Source: Galerina marginata (Eukaryota > Basidiomycota > Agaricomycetes > Agaricales > Galerinaceae). From it: 64,000 nt of DNA. The notes beneath the pieces are model-generated. The model saw nothing but the letters and a program-made list of their open reading frames with translations, made no database searches and was not told where the DNA came from. The translations under genes and the position numbers were made by a program. This document shows, in pieces, positions 1 to 11,030 of this stretch (positions are counted from its first letter, which is position 1; every line of letters starts with the position of its first letter). The stretch lies in NCBI GenBank assembly GCA_023014335.1, contig JAECYW010000004.1:4002907-4066906 (forward strand), read 5' to 3'.

Positions 1-507
1 TGTAGGCCTGTCAAATTCATGAGAAACGTCTTTGATGCAGATTCACAAGAAAAGCCGATCAACCGTAAATAGCACCTATGACCTCCGCGCCAGGTACACG
101 ACATCAGAAATCAAGGAAACCCTCCGTCCCAGAGCACGGTGGGGACTGGGCGCCAATACAACGAAGAAGGCTGGGGTTCTCCGAATCTCCGGTTGCAACT
201 TCAGGTCTTGAAGTTGGTGACATCTCAGCAGAGACAAAATATCTGTTGTATACCATAGTAGTAGTAAGGGAAGGGATTCCGATCTGACCTATGTATAAAT
301 GTTACTGATGATCCCGCCCAGGTACAGGAATCACACCAAAGCGAAAGTCTTCCTAAATCGATGGCGGAAACTTGGGGAAAGTGAAGACTGCGTATCGCAC
401 AGAGGGGTTTCAGAAGATGCCAGAAGATTTGCAGAAGATATGAGGAGGGGCATTTTTAACGTGTTCGAGAGCCTGGAATCACCGAAGCTCCGCAGCATAG
501 AAAATTG
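1..507. other. left edge, no gene recognised
   Basis: No recognisable protein or RNA gene was seen. Short open frames exist on the plus strand (for example 299-526) but show no familiar motif and no splice-supported extension. The stretch runs directly into the dispersed repeat starting near 508. Confidence 0.4.
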
Positions 508-1465
508 GGACGCACTGGAGCAATGATTGGGAATACGATGTCAAGGGAATTGATGGCTATATTATTAGAGAAGTAGAAAGGATGTCGTTTCAGAGCCCAG
601 GCATACTCTCATTGACAACATAAATCACCTATTAGATAGAAATAGAAGAGAAAGCCTGTAAATGAGGTGGTTGCCACTGTTAGTCATCGAAGAAGGGCAG
701 GCGATAAAGAAATGAAACGGCCCCAGTATGATATGGGTCTGATGGGTAACAAGTGATATTTAGGATGACTTACCGCTCTTGTAGAGCTCACGGACCCACG
801 ACGATTTGGATTGACGGACTTCATCCCAGTAAGACAATATTTTCAATTGAATTCAAACCAAACGCAGAGAGAGGACTAACGATGTCTCCGCGATCTTATT
901 AAGGTGAGAATGACGATGACTAGAAAATGCCAAAGGTTAGCGTGATTAGTGTTGTCTTGTAAAAGCACGCCAGAGAAGGGGAGAGAGGGACGCAAACGGA
1001 CGCACCAGTTTCCGAAAAAAATGCAGAGGTAAGATTTATGACAGTGGCTATGTTCGAGTCGATGAGGACGCAGCCAAAAAAGAAGAGTCTCGAGGAGGGG
1101 ATGACTGACTTGCAAAAAATACAAATCCTAGGATAGCCACTAGTACCCAGCGGTTGCGTTCCCAAATTCACAAATTGCGATGATATGAAGGATTAGAGTA
1201 ACTATTTGAAAGGAAGGTTAGGGACGTATATGAAATGGAAAAACGAGACTTGCTTTGGGTAACGGATGTCCAAAACACATTAGCCCTTTAGAAGTCAACG
1301 TCAGAAAAAGGACTTGTTTCAAAAGAAGGCTAGAATAGAGTGGCGGAGTCATACATGTGATGAGGTATTCCTTGTCGCAAAGAGTGTTTTTATTATCCAA
1401 CATGTTGAAAAAAATGAATGGGGCGCACCTTAGCCGAAAGAAAAGCTTGGAGGGCTATTTGTCAA
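508..1465. repeat. dispersed direct repeat, copy A
   Basis: This roughly 0.95-kb stretch is similar, in the same orientation, to 9889-11030. Shared landmarks include TTGGGACGCACTGGAGC at the left end, TTGATGGCTATATTATTAGA, CCCACGACGATTTGGATTGA, and ATGTTCGAGTCGATGAGGAC. The second copy carries about 170 extra bases near 10480-10672. Several short frames are open on the minus strand, but none is conserved in frame between the two copies as far as I can see. There are no visible terminal inverted repeats. It may be a decayed, intron-rich gene or a fragment of a transposable element; the sequence does not decide. Confidence 0.7.
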
Positions 1466-2510
1466 GAAGACAGTGATTGTTGAAATTGTCGATGAGCTTG
1501 CAATCTGAGGACTTACTAGTCCCCATCATAGTACAGACAGAGGTTCATTTGAGAGGCTAGATTATTCAAATCTCCTGAGGCCTATCCTAACAGTTAGTGG
1601 ACGGTTGAGGTCAAGTTGAGGTGCAGCGGAAGTGTTTTGCCCTCGAATTTGTCATCGATGTCAGATGACTTCACCAGTTTCCCCGACTCTGTCCGAAGGA
1701 CAAGGAGGGTTCTCTGTCGTGCACAAACGTCCAGCCTCTCAGCCAAAATCTTTTACAAGCGTATGGGAAAATCAGCTGACATAATTTAATTTATCTAAAT
1801 CCGAATTGGTAACTGATCTTCCCAATTCATCCCGTCTCTGGCCTCCCATTCTCATCCGTAAGACTCAAGAGGATGGGAGGGCGAGACTACTCATTTCGCT
1901 TTACACGAGTAATTTCGCTCCACTTGACGACTTGACCACCTTTTTACCATATCCAGATTTGAACGTAGTAATTTCCGCAACAATAAACTTAGAATTAGAG
2001 CGACCTGACCGTAGGTTACATGTTTAACCCCCAGACGTTTGTAGAACTGACCCGTTTTCATCTTTTCGCGATCAAGTCTTTCGAAAATCCCTCACCGACT
2101 AACCAAAATGTTAAAATAGGGCACAAGACCACAATTAGAAACAATGCGCAACAAGGCCATGCTGGATCACTGAAGTATGGTGCCGCTTATATGTCCATCC
2201 CCAGTTCTCTACCTATTCAATTAAGCGGCATTGTATGTCGGAAGCGACACAAGCTGTCACCGTACAGCAACATTTAAACAGGCATCCTTTCAATGTTTTT
2301 TTTCTCAAATTGTATGTACCTCCAGCGTCCCAGCTGTAATAACTTATAAGTACTTACGTTTTGCTCGAGGAATTTAATTTATTGATTGATCGACTCTTTC
2401 AAACCTTCACAAGAGAATTGAAATAGAAAAATTCAAGAGTTACCTCGCTCCTTGGCTATGGCAAACTTGAAGCATCCTTCCAATTAGTACAGAGTTAAAA
2501 GAGTCGGGGA
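1466..2510. other. no gene recognised
   Basis: AT-leaning sequence with only short open frames on the plus strand (1806-2027, 2020-2277). No known motif, no convincing splice pattern and no RNA gene were seen. Confidence 0.35.
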
Positions 2511-2511
2511 C

Positions 2512-2760
2512 CGGCGCCGAGGCGCCGCTAGGATATTATTATCGCAGCTCTATAAATAGAATATTCTGGCAATAATTGCCTGAAGAGATCTAGATAAGAT
2601 AACGATAAGTTAGGGAGGGCGTTCCGGTATTCTGATTCGAGATTCCGGCTCGATACTGGTGCTTGTGGGCTCTGTATTATTAATTAATTAAAAATAAATA
2701 AAAATCGAAAAAGGAAAGAGAGAGAGAAAAGGGAAAGAGAGAGAGGGAGATCATAGACGT
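2512..2760. repeat. possible LTR-type remnant with purine tract
   Basis: The stretch contains a small GC palindrome (GGCGCCGAGGCGCC near 2514), a TATA-like CTATAAATAG near 2550 and a long purine tract (2690-2755, GAGAGA runs). A segment around 2646-2670 (GGCTCGATACTGGTGCTTGTG) recurs in reverse complement near 5098-5128 with small changes. This is compatible with a broken LTR or other element fragment. No paired LTR and no gag-pol frame were found. Confidence 0.25.
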
Positions 2761-3179
2761 CCACAGCGACGATCCTCGACGCTCGGCAGTAGCAATACCA
2801 GGACACTCGTGAGTTGCCAGTTGGCTGCACCTGTGAAATATTGCTTAAAGGGGAGAAACTCACATAAATTCGTACCGGCCATCAGTGGATACCGACAGAT
2901 ACTGAACTGTTAGGGTTGATGTGAACGCGAATTATTCTGACATTTCATCTTTTTGGGTTAGGCCAACAAGATACTCGCTTAGATTCTCGGTCCGCAACCT
3001 CTCCGAGTACTTATGTTTTCCACCTTCCTGAGTACTCTACAGTCCATGTTTTCGTCATTTTTGTGCATAATATTGTGGTATATGAGTACTCAAATTCTAT
3101 CTATACAATGTGGATGGCAGTCCTTCAGGTGTTGACAAAGTAAAAAATTTGTATTATGTGCTACGAAATACGGGCTATA

Positions 3180-3470
3180 ATATTACTCGTGCTCGTCAAA
3201 AGTAACGCAACAGCACGTGATCTATTCGTCTCACGGCCTCCCTTTGCAGGACGAATGCTCGACGCTCTCAACACACAGAAACTATGTAGACAATATAAAT
3301 GGACGATTGTAATCGCATGGATCCTCGTAATGTATAAACAAAAATTCAAGAAATTTGAATGCTGCCTTCAAGCTGTAGATGATATGAAATGTTTTGGTCA
3401 CCTTGAAAGGATCAAGCAAATTGCGTAGCCTCCCTGCTGTCTTGTGCTGAGTTTGGGCCCACAAAAATTT
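3180..3470 (+). repeat. left arm of an imperfect inverted repeat, decayed gene fragment
   Basis: The plus strand here matches the minus strand of 3835-4150 over about 290 bases. Similarity is strongest around AAAAGTAACGCAACAGCACG. The same reading frame is open in both arms, giving related peptides that begin MLDALNTQKLC here and MLDALDTQQLC in the other arm, and both continue into TIVI..ILV. Conservation at the peptide level suggests two copies of one former exon placed tail to tail rather than a transposon end. The protein family is not recognised. Confidence 0.6.
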
Positions 3471-3834
3471 ATAAAATAGAACTATGTAGGAGTGGCCTTA
3501 AATGGATAAGCTTTTCTCCACAAAAAATTTACAGAGTCCGAAGATACGAGGCATTGTCTTTTACATGAGAGTTATAGCGACAACCATACTCATACATAAG
3601 CATATGCTACCGGCAGAAACAGGGTTGTTCCTTATAGAAGATTCCACTTAAATACTCTAGGAGAAATATAGAGACTATTCTATTGTTTTTAAAGCGCGTT
3701 CATAGTGGAGATTGAACTCAATCCACAAATTTTGAAATATGAAGATCCGTGACTATTTCTGAATTAACTTGGCCAGGCAATATTCTACGTATGAAGTCTG
3801 GAGCGGGCCTGAAATTTCAACTGCGTCTGAATTT

Positions 3835-4150
3835 AGCTATCTATTATCTCCGTACATTTTCTTGTGAGCTGATTTCTCGCGGAAGAAGCTGTAGGGGCTC
3901 TGCAACTTGCTTGGTACTTTAAATTGGCCCAAATGCTCAGCCTTGCCTATAGCGTTAAGAAACAATCTAGATTCATTTAAATTTTGCGTATGTCCTACTA
4001 GGATACATGAAATTACGATTGTATATTTAAAATTTCCACATAGTTGCTGTGTGTCGAGAGCGTCGAGCATTCATTCCGCAGAGGGAGGCCGGGAGACGAA
4101 TGGATCACGTGCTGTTGCGTTACTTTTGATGGGCACGAGTATATATGGTC
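3835..4150 (-). repeat. right arm of the imperfect inverted repeat, decayed gene fragment
   Basis: This is the reverse-complement partner of 3180-3470, separated from it by about 365 bases. The minus-strand frame at 3837-4070 encodes a 77-residue peptide related to the one in the left arm. An in-frame TGA immediately precedes its first Met, whereas the left arm is open upstream with the residues SNATARDLFVSRPP. This arm therefore looks the more damaged of the two. Confidence 0.55.
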
Positions 4151-4189
4151 CTCGGGCGGCGGGGACAAACATCAATTGTCGAAGCACAT

Positions 4190-4960
4190 TAGGGTGGCAG
4201 AACTAGGAGTGCTGGACGATCAAAGGGGAGGGACGGCACAGATGGGGAAAGGCGACTGCTACTACTTTGGCTTGTCCTCTCACTCAGGACCACTGCCCGT
4301 GGTCGTGCATCCGGGCCGTACGAATTGGTGGCGATTGGTATCAAGCACAAAAGTGCTGTTGTTGGGACTGCACTCTCGTCTTCGACTCTTCGGGGCATCG
4401 CTTCGAGCTCTTGAGAGTAGGGCAGGGGGGCGGTAGGGAGGCGGGACGATGTATCGACGTGGGAGGGCCGGCCAGCACTGCAAAGAGAGGGGTTGGTTAG
4501 CTGCACAGTGCACAGTGGGACCGGGTCGTTTTCGTGACGTACCTTGGTGTCGTCGTTGCCGTTCTCGTGACGGCATCCAAACGCTGAACGGGGGTGTGAA
4601 GTGGGTTAGTTGAGTGGCGGCGGTCAGTTTCGTGGCTCACCTGTTATTTCCCCCCTCGAAAACCCTCATTTTCCCCCCATTTCCAGCCCACATCCCTCAT
4701 TGGAGGGGAGGGGCACTCGGAATCGTGCTGCGCGTCGCTTGAGCCATGTGGGATGAGGTTGGTGGGCAGCAGAGAGAGGAGGGATGGTGGTTGGAAGGAA
4801 TGGACTGAGCTGGTGGTAATCGCGCCGTCGGGTAAGAGGGACATAGCAAAGCAGAGGCGACATACGCGGAAGCAACGAGGGGGTAGGTACGCGACGTTGT
4901 GAGCCTGTTCAAGTTGTTAGTGTAGTAGCTATAATGAGGTTTAAATCCTGCTTACCTGAT
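4190..4960. repeat. GC-rich dispersed repeat, copy in reverse orientation
   Basis: A GC-rich block in which both strands have chance open frames. The segment around 4690-4735 is the reverse complement of 14575-14625; both contain CCCCTCCAATGAGGGATGTG. A further weaker relative lies at 14925-14965. No transposase, no coding gene and no defined ends were recognised. Confidence 0.45.
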
Positions 4961-5286
4961 CTTTTCGAACGCCGTAGGAACAGAGGGAGACGTGAGGGAG
5001 CAGTGGTGGTAATGGTAGAAGACCAAGGACCACTCGATACCGAATTAAGAAATGTTCCTGATGACTAATATATATTCAAACTCAGAATCACAATCGCTAT
5101 CAGCCCACAAGCACGAGTATCGAGCCGAGATTCCAACCCTCCGAACCATCGTAGGTCTGACAGTACGCGCCAGACATTGCCTTAAATAATAGATCAGTTA
5201 CGCCCCGTCCCACCAAGCAGCTCTCGAATTCCGGAACGCTTTGACAAGTTAGATTTGAGAAATTGAGTTAGATGGGATCAGTGGCG

Positions 5287-5709
5287 TTAGTGTAATGCAC
5301 CAGGACTGCCTCTTGAAGATGATTGAGACCCGTGTTTTCTGGGTCTGGAAGGGCTGGCAGGTGTACTTTTGGATCGTCCGTGACTTGCAGCTCGCGGAGG
5401 ACTACGCCCCCGGGCCCTTGGCGGTGCCGAAGAACTCTTTCCCTTTGAGGAGCCGGCAACTGGACTCTTGGATCGTCCACGACTTGTCGCTCTCTGAGGG
5501 CTCTGACCGCTGGCTACTGGGGCTGGTTTAAACTTCTTGTTAAGAAAAGGATAGGGCTTTCCATTCAGAGCGTGATAACCAAATGCTTTCCATGAATCGG
5601 CGTTTTCGTGCATTCGAGAAAAGCCATTCCCCTTCAGTGTGTGATGTCTTAAAAAATACCAATTATAAATAATCGAAGATTTGGACAGTTTTGGCCGAGT
5701 CTGACTCAC
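5287..5709 (-). CDS. hypothetical basic Ser/Arg-rich protein (uncertain)
   Basis: A 140-residue open frame on the minus strand. The first third is mixed and aromatic (NWYFLRHHTLKG, then GYHALNGKPYPFLNKKFKP). The rest is low-complexity and basic, made of irregular S/R/K/P repeats such as SRGRSKSPVAGSS and SHGRSKSTPASPS. RS-like tails of this kind occur in nuclear and RNA-binding proteins, but no folded domain is recognisable. It could be the last exon of a longer gene, because sequence upstream to about 5922 is also open on the minus strand in short frames. The opposite strand is open too, so coding status is not settled. Confidence 0.3.
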   Translation of the reverse strand: MSQTRPKLSKSSIIYNWYFLRHHTLKGNGFSRMHENADSWKAFGYHALNGKPYPFLNKKFKPAPVASGQSPQRATSRGRSKSPVAGSSKGKSSSAPPRARGRSPPRAASHGRSKSTPASPSRPRKHGSQSSSRGSPGALH

Positions 5710-5885
5710 ATCCTACTAGTCCTGGGTTTTTCTCGTGTTCTGAGTGGGAGATTTTTGTGCCTTCCTTCGAGAAATAATATCGTGCAAGGAACGGAATATT
5801 TCATGGCTCCGCCGATCTTCAATACTCGACCTGTCTGCGCTCGATACATGCTCATGTTCTTTTCCCCGAAGACAGCCTAATTTCC

Positions 5886-6275
5886 ATGCAGAAAACGCTC
5901 TCATCTGTCCGTACGAAATCATTGGGAAGCCTCAGAATAGAGGCTAAAGTGGCGTACTGTGGTGTTTGCCAACCGGAGGTCGTGCTCGATGCCAATTGGG
6001 CGGATTTTTGCTCAGAACTCGCTCGAGTAATGACTACCTCCGCGGGCTCTAGCGTCGAGTTCAAAATGGTATATCAGTACAGGGATAGTACAAACATGGA
6101 GATGGAAGAGTACGAAGCTTTGCTACAGAAGCGCTGCCAGTTTGTTTTAGACGAACTTCGGAGGGACAGACTCAGTTTATTGGCGAGTATACCGCATGTG
6201 AGTCTCACTTTATCTTACGCACTCGAATTTGACGCGTTTTACGAATGTACTTTGGGAGAGGATGCCTACGAATAG
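5886..6275 (+). CDS. hypothetical protein, 129 residues (uncertain)
   Basis: A single-exon plus-strand frame of 129 residues starting MQKTLSSVRTK. It has a balanced composition, an acidic helical middle (MEMEEYEALLQKRCQFVLDE) and Cys at residues 24 and 27 (YCGVCQ). No signal peptide, membrane segment or known family was recognised. It partly overlaps short minus-strand frames at 5716-6064. Its composition looks more protein-like than that of its neighbours, but nothing else supports expression. Confidence 0.3.
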   Translation: MQKTLSSVRTKSLGSLRIEAKVAYCGVCQPEVVLDANWADFCSELARVMTTSAGSSVEFKMVYQYRDSTNMEMEEYEALLQKRCQFVLDELRRDRLSLLASIPHVSLTLSYALEFDAFYECTLGEDAYE

Positions 6276-6825
6276 TGTAGCTTGGTGCGGCATATTCAAC
6301 TACTGTTGGAAAAGGATGTTGTAGTGTGGAAATCATTAATTGCGACAGCATGTCCTGGATTCGGACGTCCTCCCTTCCGATAAGCACCTCATATTATATT
6401 GATTAGCGTCTTTGAGATACTTTTTACTTCATCACACTCGAGTAATTAGACTACCAGTAGAACGTACGACGTAGTTCTAATTCTAGATAGTTCGTGTGGA
6501 AGTGAATCAGAAATTATTAAGTGAATTAGCAATCTACGAGTCGAATAAATAAGCGTTGGCATAGTTGGCACCAGCGCATGATTATTGCCTGGCTACCAAG
6601 GTATCCCAACAGGTATTACTAACTGGGTATTTGGTACGATAAAAAGCTGCCTTGAATAACTACCGCGATGTAGTTCGTTATGATTGATTATCGGGCGAGT
6701 CCACGAATTGGAATTGTGCCCAACCGGATCCTCGTCCTTCTTCAATTTAAACCTTTTAGATACCACCATGAAAGGAAAATGGAATAACGAAGCCAAAAAA
6801 CGAGATGATTTTGACTGGGTTAATC
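6276..6825. other. intergenic, nothing recognised
   Basis: AT-rich spacer containing only short frames. It lies downstream of the 3' end of the minus-strand membrane-protein gene. Confidence 0.4.
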
Positions 6826-8354
6826 CTAACCTTGGGTATATAGCGGTGGTAGCTCCATCACTGGTCCGTCTTCTCTTTCGAGTATTCTGACTCCGCTGTC
6901 TTGATGACGGAGCGTCTGACCAGGGTGCGAACCGCTCTGGACGGACGTCGAGCCCAGATTAGACCCAGATGCAATGGCAGAAGCATGGGGGCTCTGATCG
7001 GCTCTGGCAAACTTTCCCGTCGTTAAGATACGGATGGTGGGAACGGAGGTCCTATGTAGTTCCGTTACGGTGGTTGTTGACGGAGAGGCTTTGAATAGGT
7101 CGACGCCAGGAAGAGGAAAAGGCTGAACTATGGGGGCTGTCCTCTTTCGTCGTCGAAGAAAGAAAAGGAAAAGAATGAGACCTGTTATTACCAGAATGCC
7201 GGCAACAGCACTTCCAGCTACAGTCCCAGTCGAAAACTTCGCAGTCCCAGTCGAAGACTTCGCCTTAGGAATCGAATTATAAGGCAAGCTGGGGGCTGGG
7301 GGAATGACACTGGTAGTACCGTTTGACGACGAGCTGGGGGTAGGCTGGGCTGAGGACCGGGTTTTGACATTGGACGTCACGGTGCCGTTCGATGACGAGC
7401 CTGGAATGGTGGCATTTTGGATTCTAAAGAACTGTAAGGAGAGGCCTGTCGTTGATAGATAATGCTTGACGTTGAGGTGATGTTTACCAGGGGGTAGGGA
7501 AGTTTGGAAGAAGACTTGGTTGTAAATGGAAACATTGCCCGAAGCGGTGGACAAGGTGACAGAGATCGGCGGTGCTGCATCGACAGAGAAGTCGGCTCCA
7601 CGACTAACCGTTCCGGATGTTTTGGCTGAGATGCCAATCCAACTAAGATGGGCTCCTGGAACAGAGCAAAAATTTGAGAAAAATGGCCCGAATCTTTCAT
7701 GATTATAGATCCAGCAAGGCGCACCGATGAAGTCGAAAGATAGTCCAGTCTCAGTCAACTGCGTCGTCACCCCGCCATCGATATTCACCCATCCGTCCTC
7801 GTACATAATTGCTGGATCCGAAAAGTCGACGATGACTGTGGCGTTGTCGAGCGGAACGCCGGCCGACGGGGCGTATTGTAACTCGTCAAACCAAAATGTT
7901 TTACTTGAGTTTAAAACAGTGGCCTGTAGCACGAGAGTGTGCATCGCGTTAGACAGAGAAGTGCTTCCACAAAGCGCTAGTATATTGTCCGGGGTAGCGG
8001 TAGTGCTTTCGCTACCAATACTGGTACCGTCGACAGAGCAGGCCCAAGTAAGATCGGTCTCTCCGCTTGGACTAGTCGTCGGAGCATCGATCATGCCGTA
8101 GAGCATCACTTGGAAACCTATTATCGTGGCAAAAATACTCAGCAACTCTGAGAGACCGCATTGAAGCAATTCTATTCACCAATAAAAGTAAAAGAAAAGC
8201 TCGCATTAGAGTTCACTCCGTGCAGGGTACCTCCAGAAGGCGAGCCAATATTACCCAAATTGGCGTGTGTGCCGGTATTTTGAAACCAAGGGCCAGTGTA
8301 TTGGATGGTGGAATCCGTGTCTTCCACTAACACCTGTCTTGGACGGGCCGTCAT
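6826..8354 (-). CDS. single-pass membrane protein with a beta-sandwich-like ectodomain
   Basis: Two exons on the minus strand join in frame to 488 residues: exon 1 is 8180-8354 and exon 2 is 6826-8117. The 62-base intron has GTGAAT and ATAATAG borders and a phase-1 junction inside FTFIG/FQVMLYG. The start is the ATG at 8352-8354, giving MTARPRQVLVEDTDSTIQY. The ectodomain appears to hold two jelly-roll-like modules, with repeated patterns such as W-F at the start, HG-VNSNASFSFTFIG and FFQTSLPPGKHHLNV. It is followed by a Ser/Thr/Pro-rich stalk (about residues 320-370), one hydrophobic helix (GSAVAGILVITGLILFLFF), a stop-transfer RRRKR and a cytoplasmic tail ending MELPPLYTQG. Proteins with this plan are very common in Agaricomycetes and have no assigned function. 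The opening VEDTDSTIQYTG and the PPLY-type tail are typical of them. No catalytic motif was seen. Confidence 0.85.
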
Positions 8355-9450
8355 GTCTCCCGCGAGGCAAGAACGGTGGGATGCCTACAGCGTCTGACAG
8401 TGTGAACAAAATTAACGAGAGGTGCCTTCAATGAGCAGCGCTGGTGAGGTTCGGGATTAAACCAAAGGATTGGTTATAAATGAAGGACTCACGATCAAAG
8501 AAACTCGACAACGGCAAGGGAGGCTACAAGAAGGTAACGAGGACAATGAAACTTAACAATGAGGGCTGCGAAAGAGGTGGTTAACGAGCGGATTTGCCAA
8601 GGGGAACGCGAGGTTCGATCATCGAAGTACGGTTACAATCGAGTATCAACAAATATTAAAAATACGAATCAGAAATAAGGAGTAACAAGGAGATACGAAC
8701 AATAATTGACAGGAATGAACGGAAAAGGTAGAGTCGAGAAGAAAGTAGGGAAATACGGAAACGAGCTTACCTGGACTATAAGCATTCTGAGGAAGGTCAT
8801 GATTGGCCCATAAGAATTTCGGCGATAAGGGGTCTACCTTGTGATTGATGGTCTATCGGGATAGCGTATCGTAGCTTTCCGACGACACTTTTCGGGATAT
8901 CGACTTATCAGGTTTCGAAGGTGCTATGTACTGGTAATAATAACCGACTTGGATCGCGAATTGAATGGGCGTGTTGAAGGCATGATCATATGAGAACGGG
9001 CTAGGCGGGATTTTTGAACCAGCGTTGAGGTTCTACCTTTCGAAACGTGTTCGGGAGCTGGAATCACCTCTGCAGTTTTCACCGATTGATATCATGACAG
9101 TGGTGAACAGATGGCCTTCTGGTCGGACGCAGTGGTTGAACTGTTTGTCCAAAGCCCTCGAAAACAACAGTGGTGCCTTTTCGTGCATGTCCCTATGACA
9201 CGTGACTTATTTCGAGGTCCGCTGAGCCTATTTCTCCCTCCTTCGAATGGCATGAAAAAGTAAAGAACTCAATGCGTCTCGTAGAATGTGAAGCTTGAAG
9301 CGTCAAACACTGACGCTACTGCCATACGACGACCTGAATGAGCCTTTAATTTCTGTTGCTTAGCCGATGGACAAATGCTCATGTTCCTCGCAATTGAGTG
9401 GCGCCGCCATCCCATTAATCAATCTGGTTTCCAAAAATCTCATTGCTCAT
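8355..9450. other. upstream region of the membrane-protein gene, no further gene recognised
   Basis: No open frame of note and no repeat match to the rest of the window. The part next to 8354 is the 5' flank of the minus-strand membrane-protein gene. Confidence 0.4.
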
Positions 9451-9888
9451 CACTATTGTACTTTTGTGCGTGCTATAACTCCGAAAATCATAACTAAATT
9501 TGTGTAATCATGATGAAGCAAGTATACACCCACCTCGCTGTGGTTTGCATCCGACTGCGTGGGGATGTGATAGCTGTCTTCTGTGGCAAGTACATCCAGA
9601 ATTGTTGAAAATATCCCGCCGTCTTCGGTGAATGTTCTTGATCGTCGTCGAATACCCCGCCCTCGTGAGAACGACGTACAGCCGGATTCGTTTTGAAGGC
9701 TTAAGACGAGGAAAATGACGCGCGTGCATAACATTGAGTGTAGGGCACGTTGAGGGCTAGATATTTTTCTTGAGAACAGAAAATTTGAACTGGAAGCTAC
9801 TCACTCTGTAAAATTCGTCCGAAGTGAGACCTGTGGGAGACGAGTGATTAGTATGAAAGGTCCCCAGCATCAAAATCGAGTGGAATTG
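9451..9888. other. short minus-strand frames, no gene recognised
   Basis: A 93-residue minus-strand frame (9453-9734) begins with a hydrophobic stretch (MLCTRVIFLVLSLQ) and could be a small secreted protein or exon. No splice partner, cysteine pattern or family supports it, so it is recorded here only as a possibility. Confidence 0.2.
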
Positions 9889-11030
9889 GGACGCACTGGA
9901 GCGATGATTGGGAATACTATGTCGAGAGAATTGATGGCTATATTATTAGAATGGTAGAAAGTGCGTCGTTTCAGAGTCCAAGCATATTCTCATTGACAAA
10001 CATACACCACCTATTAGATAGAAATAGAAGAGAAATCCTGAAATTAAGGCGTTAATCATTGAAGCCGCGCTGGGGACGAAGAAAGCGGAGAAATGAAACG
10101 GCCGTGGTATGACATTGGTATTATGGATGATAAATGGATACTTTGGATGACTTACCACTCTTGTAGATCTCACGGACCCACGACGATTTGGATTGACGGA
10201 CTGTATTCATAACATCATATTTTCGATTGATTTCCGAACCAAAAGCAGAGAGAACCCACGATGGCTCCGCGATCTTATTAATGTGAGAATGACGATTACT
10301 AAAGAGGTTCAAAGATTAGGGCGATTAGAGTCGTTGTGCACACCCCGCCAGTGAAGGGGAGAGAGGCATGTGAACGGACACACCAGTTTCAGAGAAAAAT
10401 ACCGAGCTAAAATTTATGACAGTGGCTATGTTCGAGTCGATGAGGACGCAGCCAAAAAAGAAGATTTTTGAGGACGGGATGACTATGACGTGAAAATGAA
10501 ATGAGAGGGGAGAAAAGAATCTTTTTCATAGGGAGTAACACGCACATATGAGGGAGTCTAAGTACAGTTTAGAGCCCACGATCGACATGGCCAGGGTGAC
10601 CTATTTTTCGCGGCCAGATGTAAGTAAACATGCGGTGAGTCATGATAGAAGCAGGGCGGCAAAAGGAACTTACAAGAAATACAAAACCTAGGATAGCCAC
10701 TACCCAGCGGTTGCGTTCCCAGATCGCGATCGTACGAAGTGTTAAGATAACTATTCGAAAGAAAGGTGAGCGACGGACATAAAATGAAACTGGGACTTGC
10801 TTTGAGTAACGGATATCCCAAATACATTGAGCCCTTTGGAAGTCCAGGTCAGAAAATGGAACTGTTTCAAAAGACGGCTAGAATAAACTGGTGGAGACAT
10901 ACATGTGATAAGGGAATATGTTTGAAGGCACTCCTGTCACAAAGAATGTCATTATCATCCGACATTTTGAGGAAGACGAAGGGCACCCACCTTGGGCGAA
11001 AGAAAGGTTTGAAGAGCTATTCGTAATGCA
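9889..11030. repeat. dispersed direct repeat, copy B
   Basis: Same-orientation relative of 508-1465, beginning TTGGGACGCACTGGAGC near 9887. It contains about 170 bases (near 10480-10672) absent from copy A, beginning after GACGGGATGACT and ending before a shared CAAAACCTAGGATAGCC-type segment. Either copy A lost this piece or copy B gained it. No element ends were seen. Confidence 0.7.

Noticed and set aside
4189..4912. Several long overlapping open frames on both strands
   Set aside because: They lie in GC-rich repeat sequence, occur in many frames at once and carry no motif.
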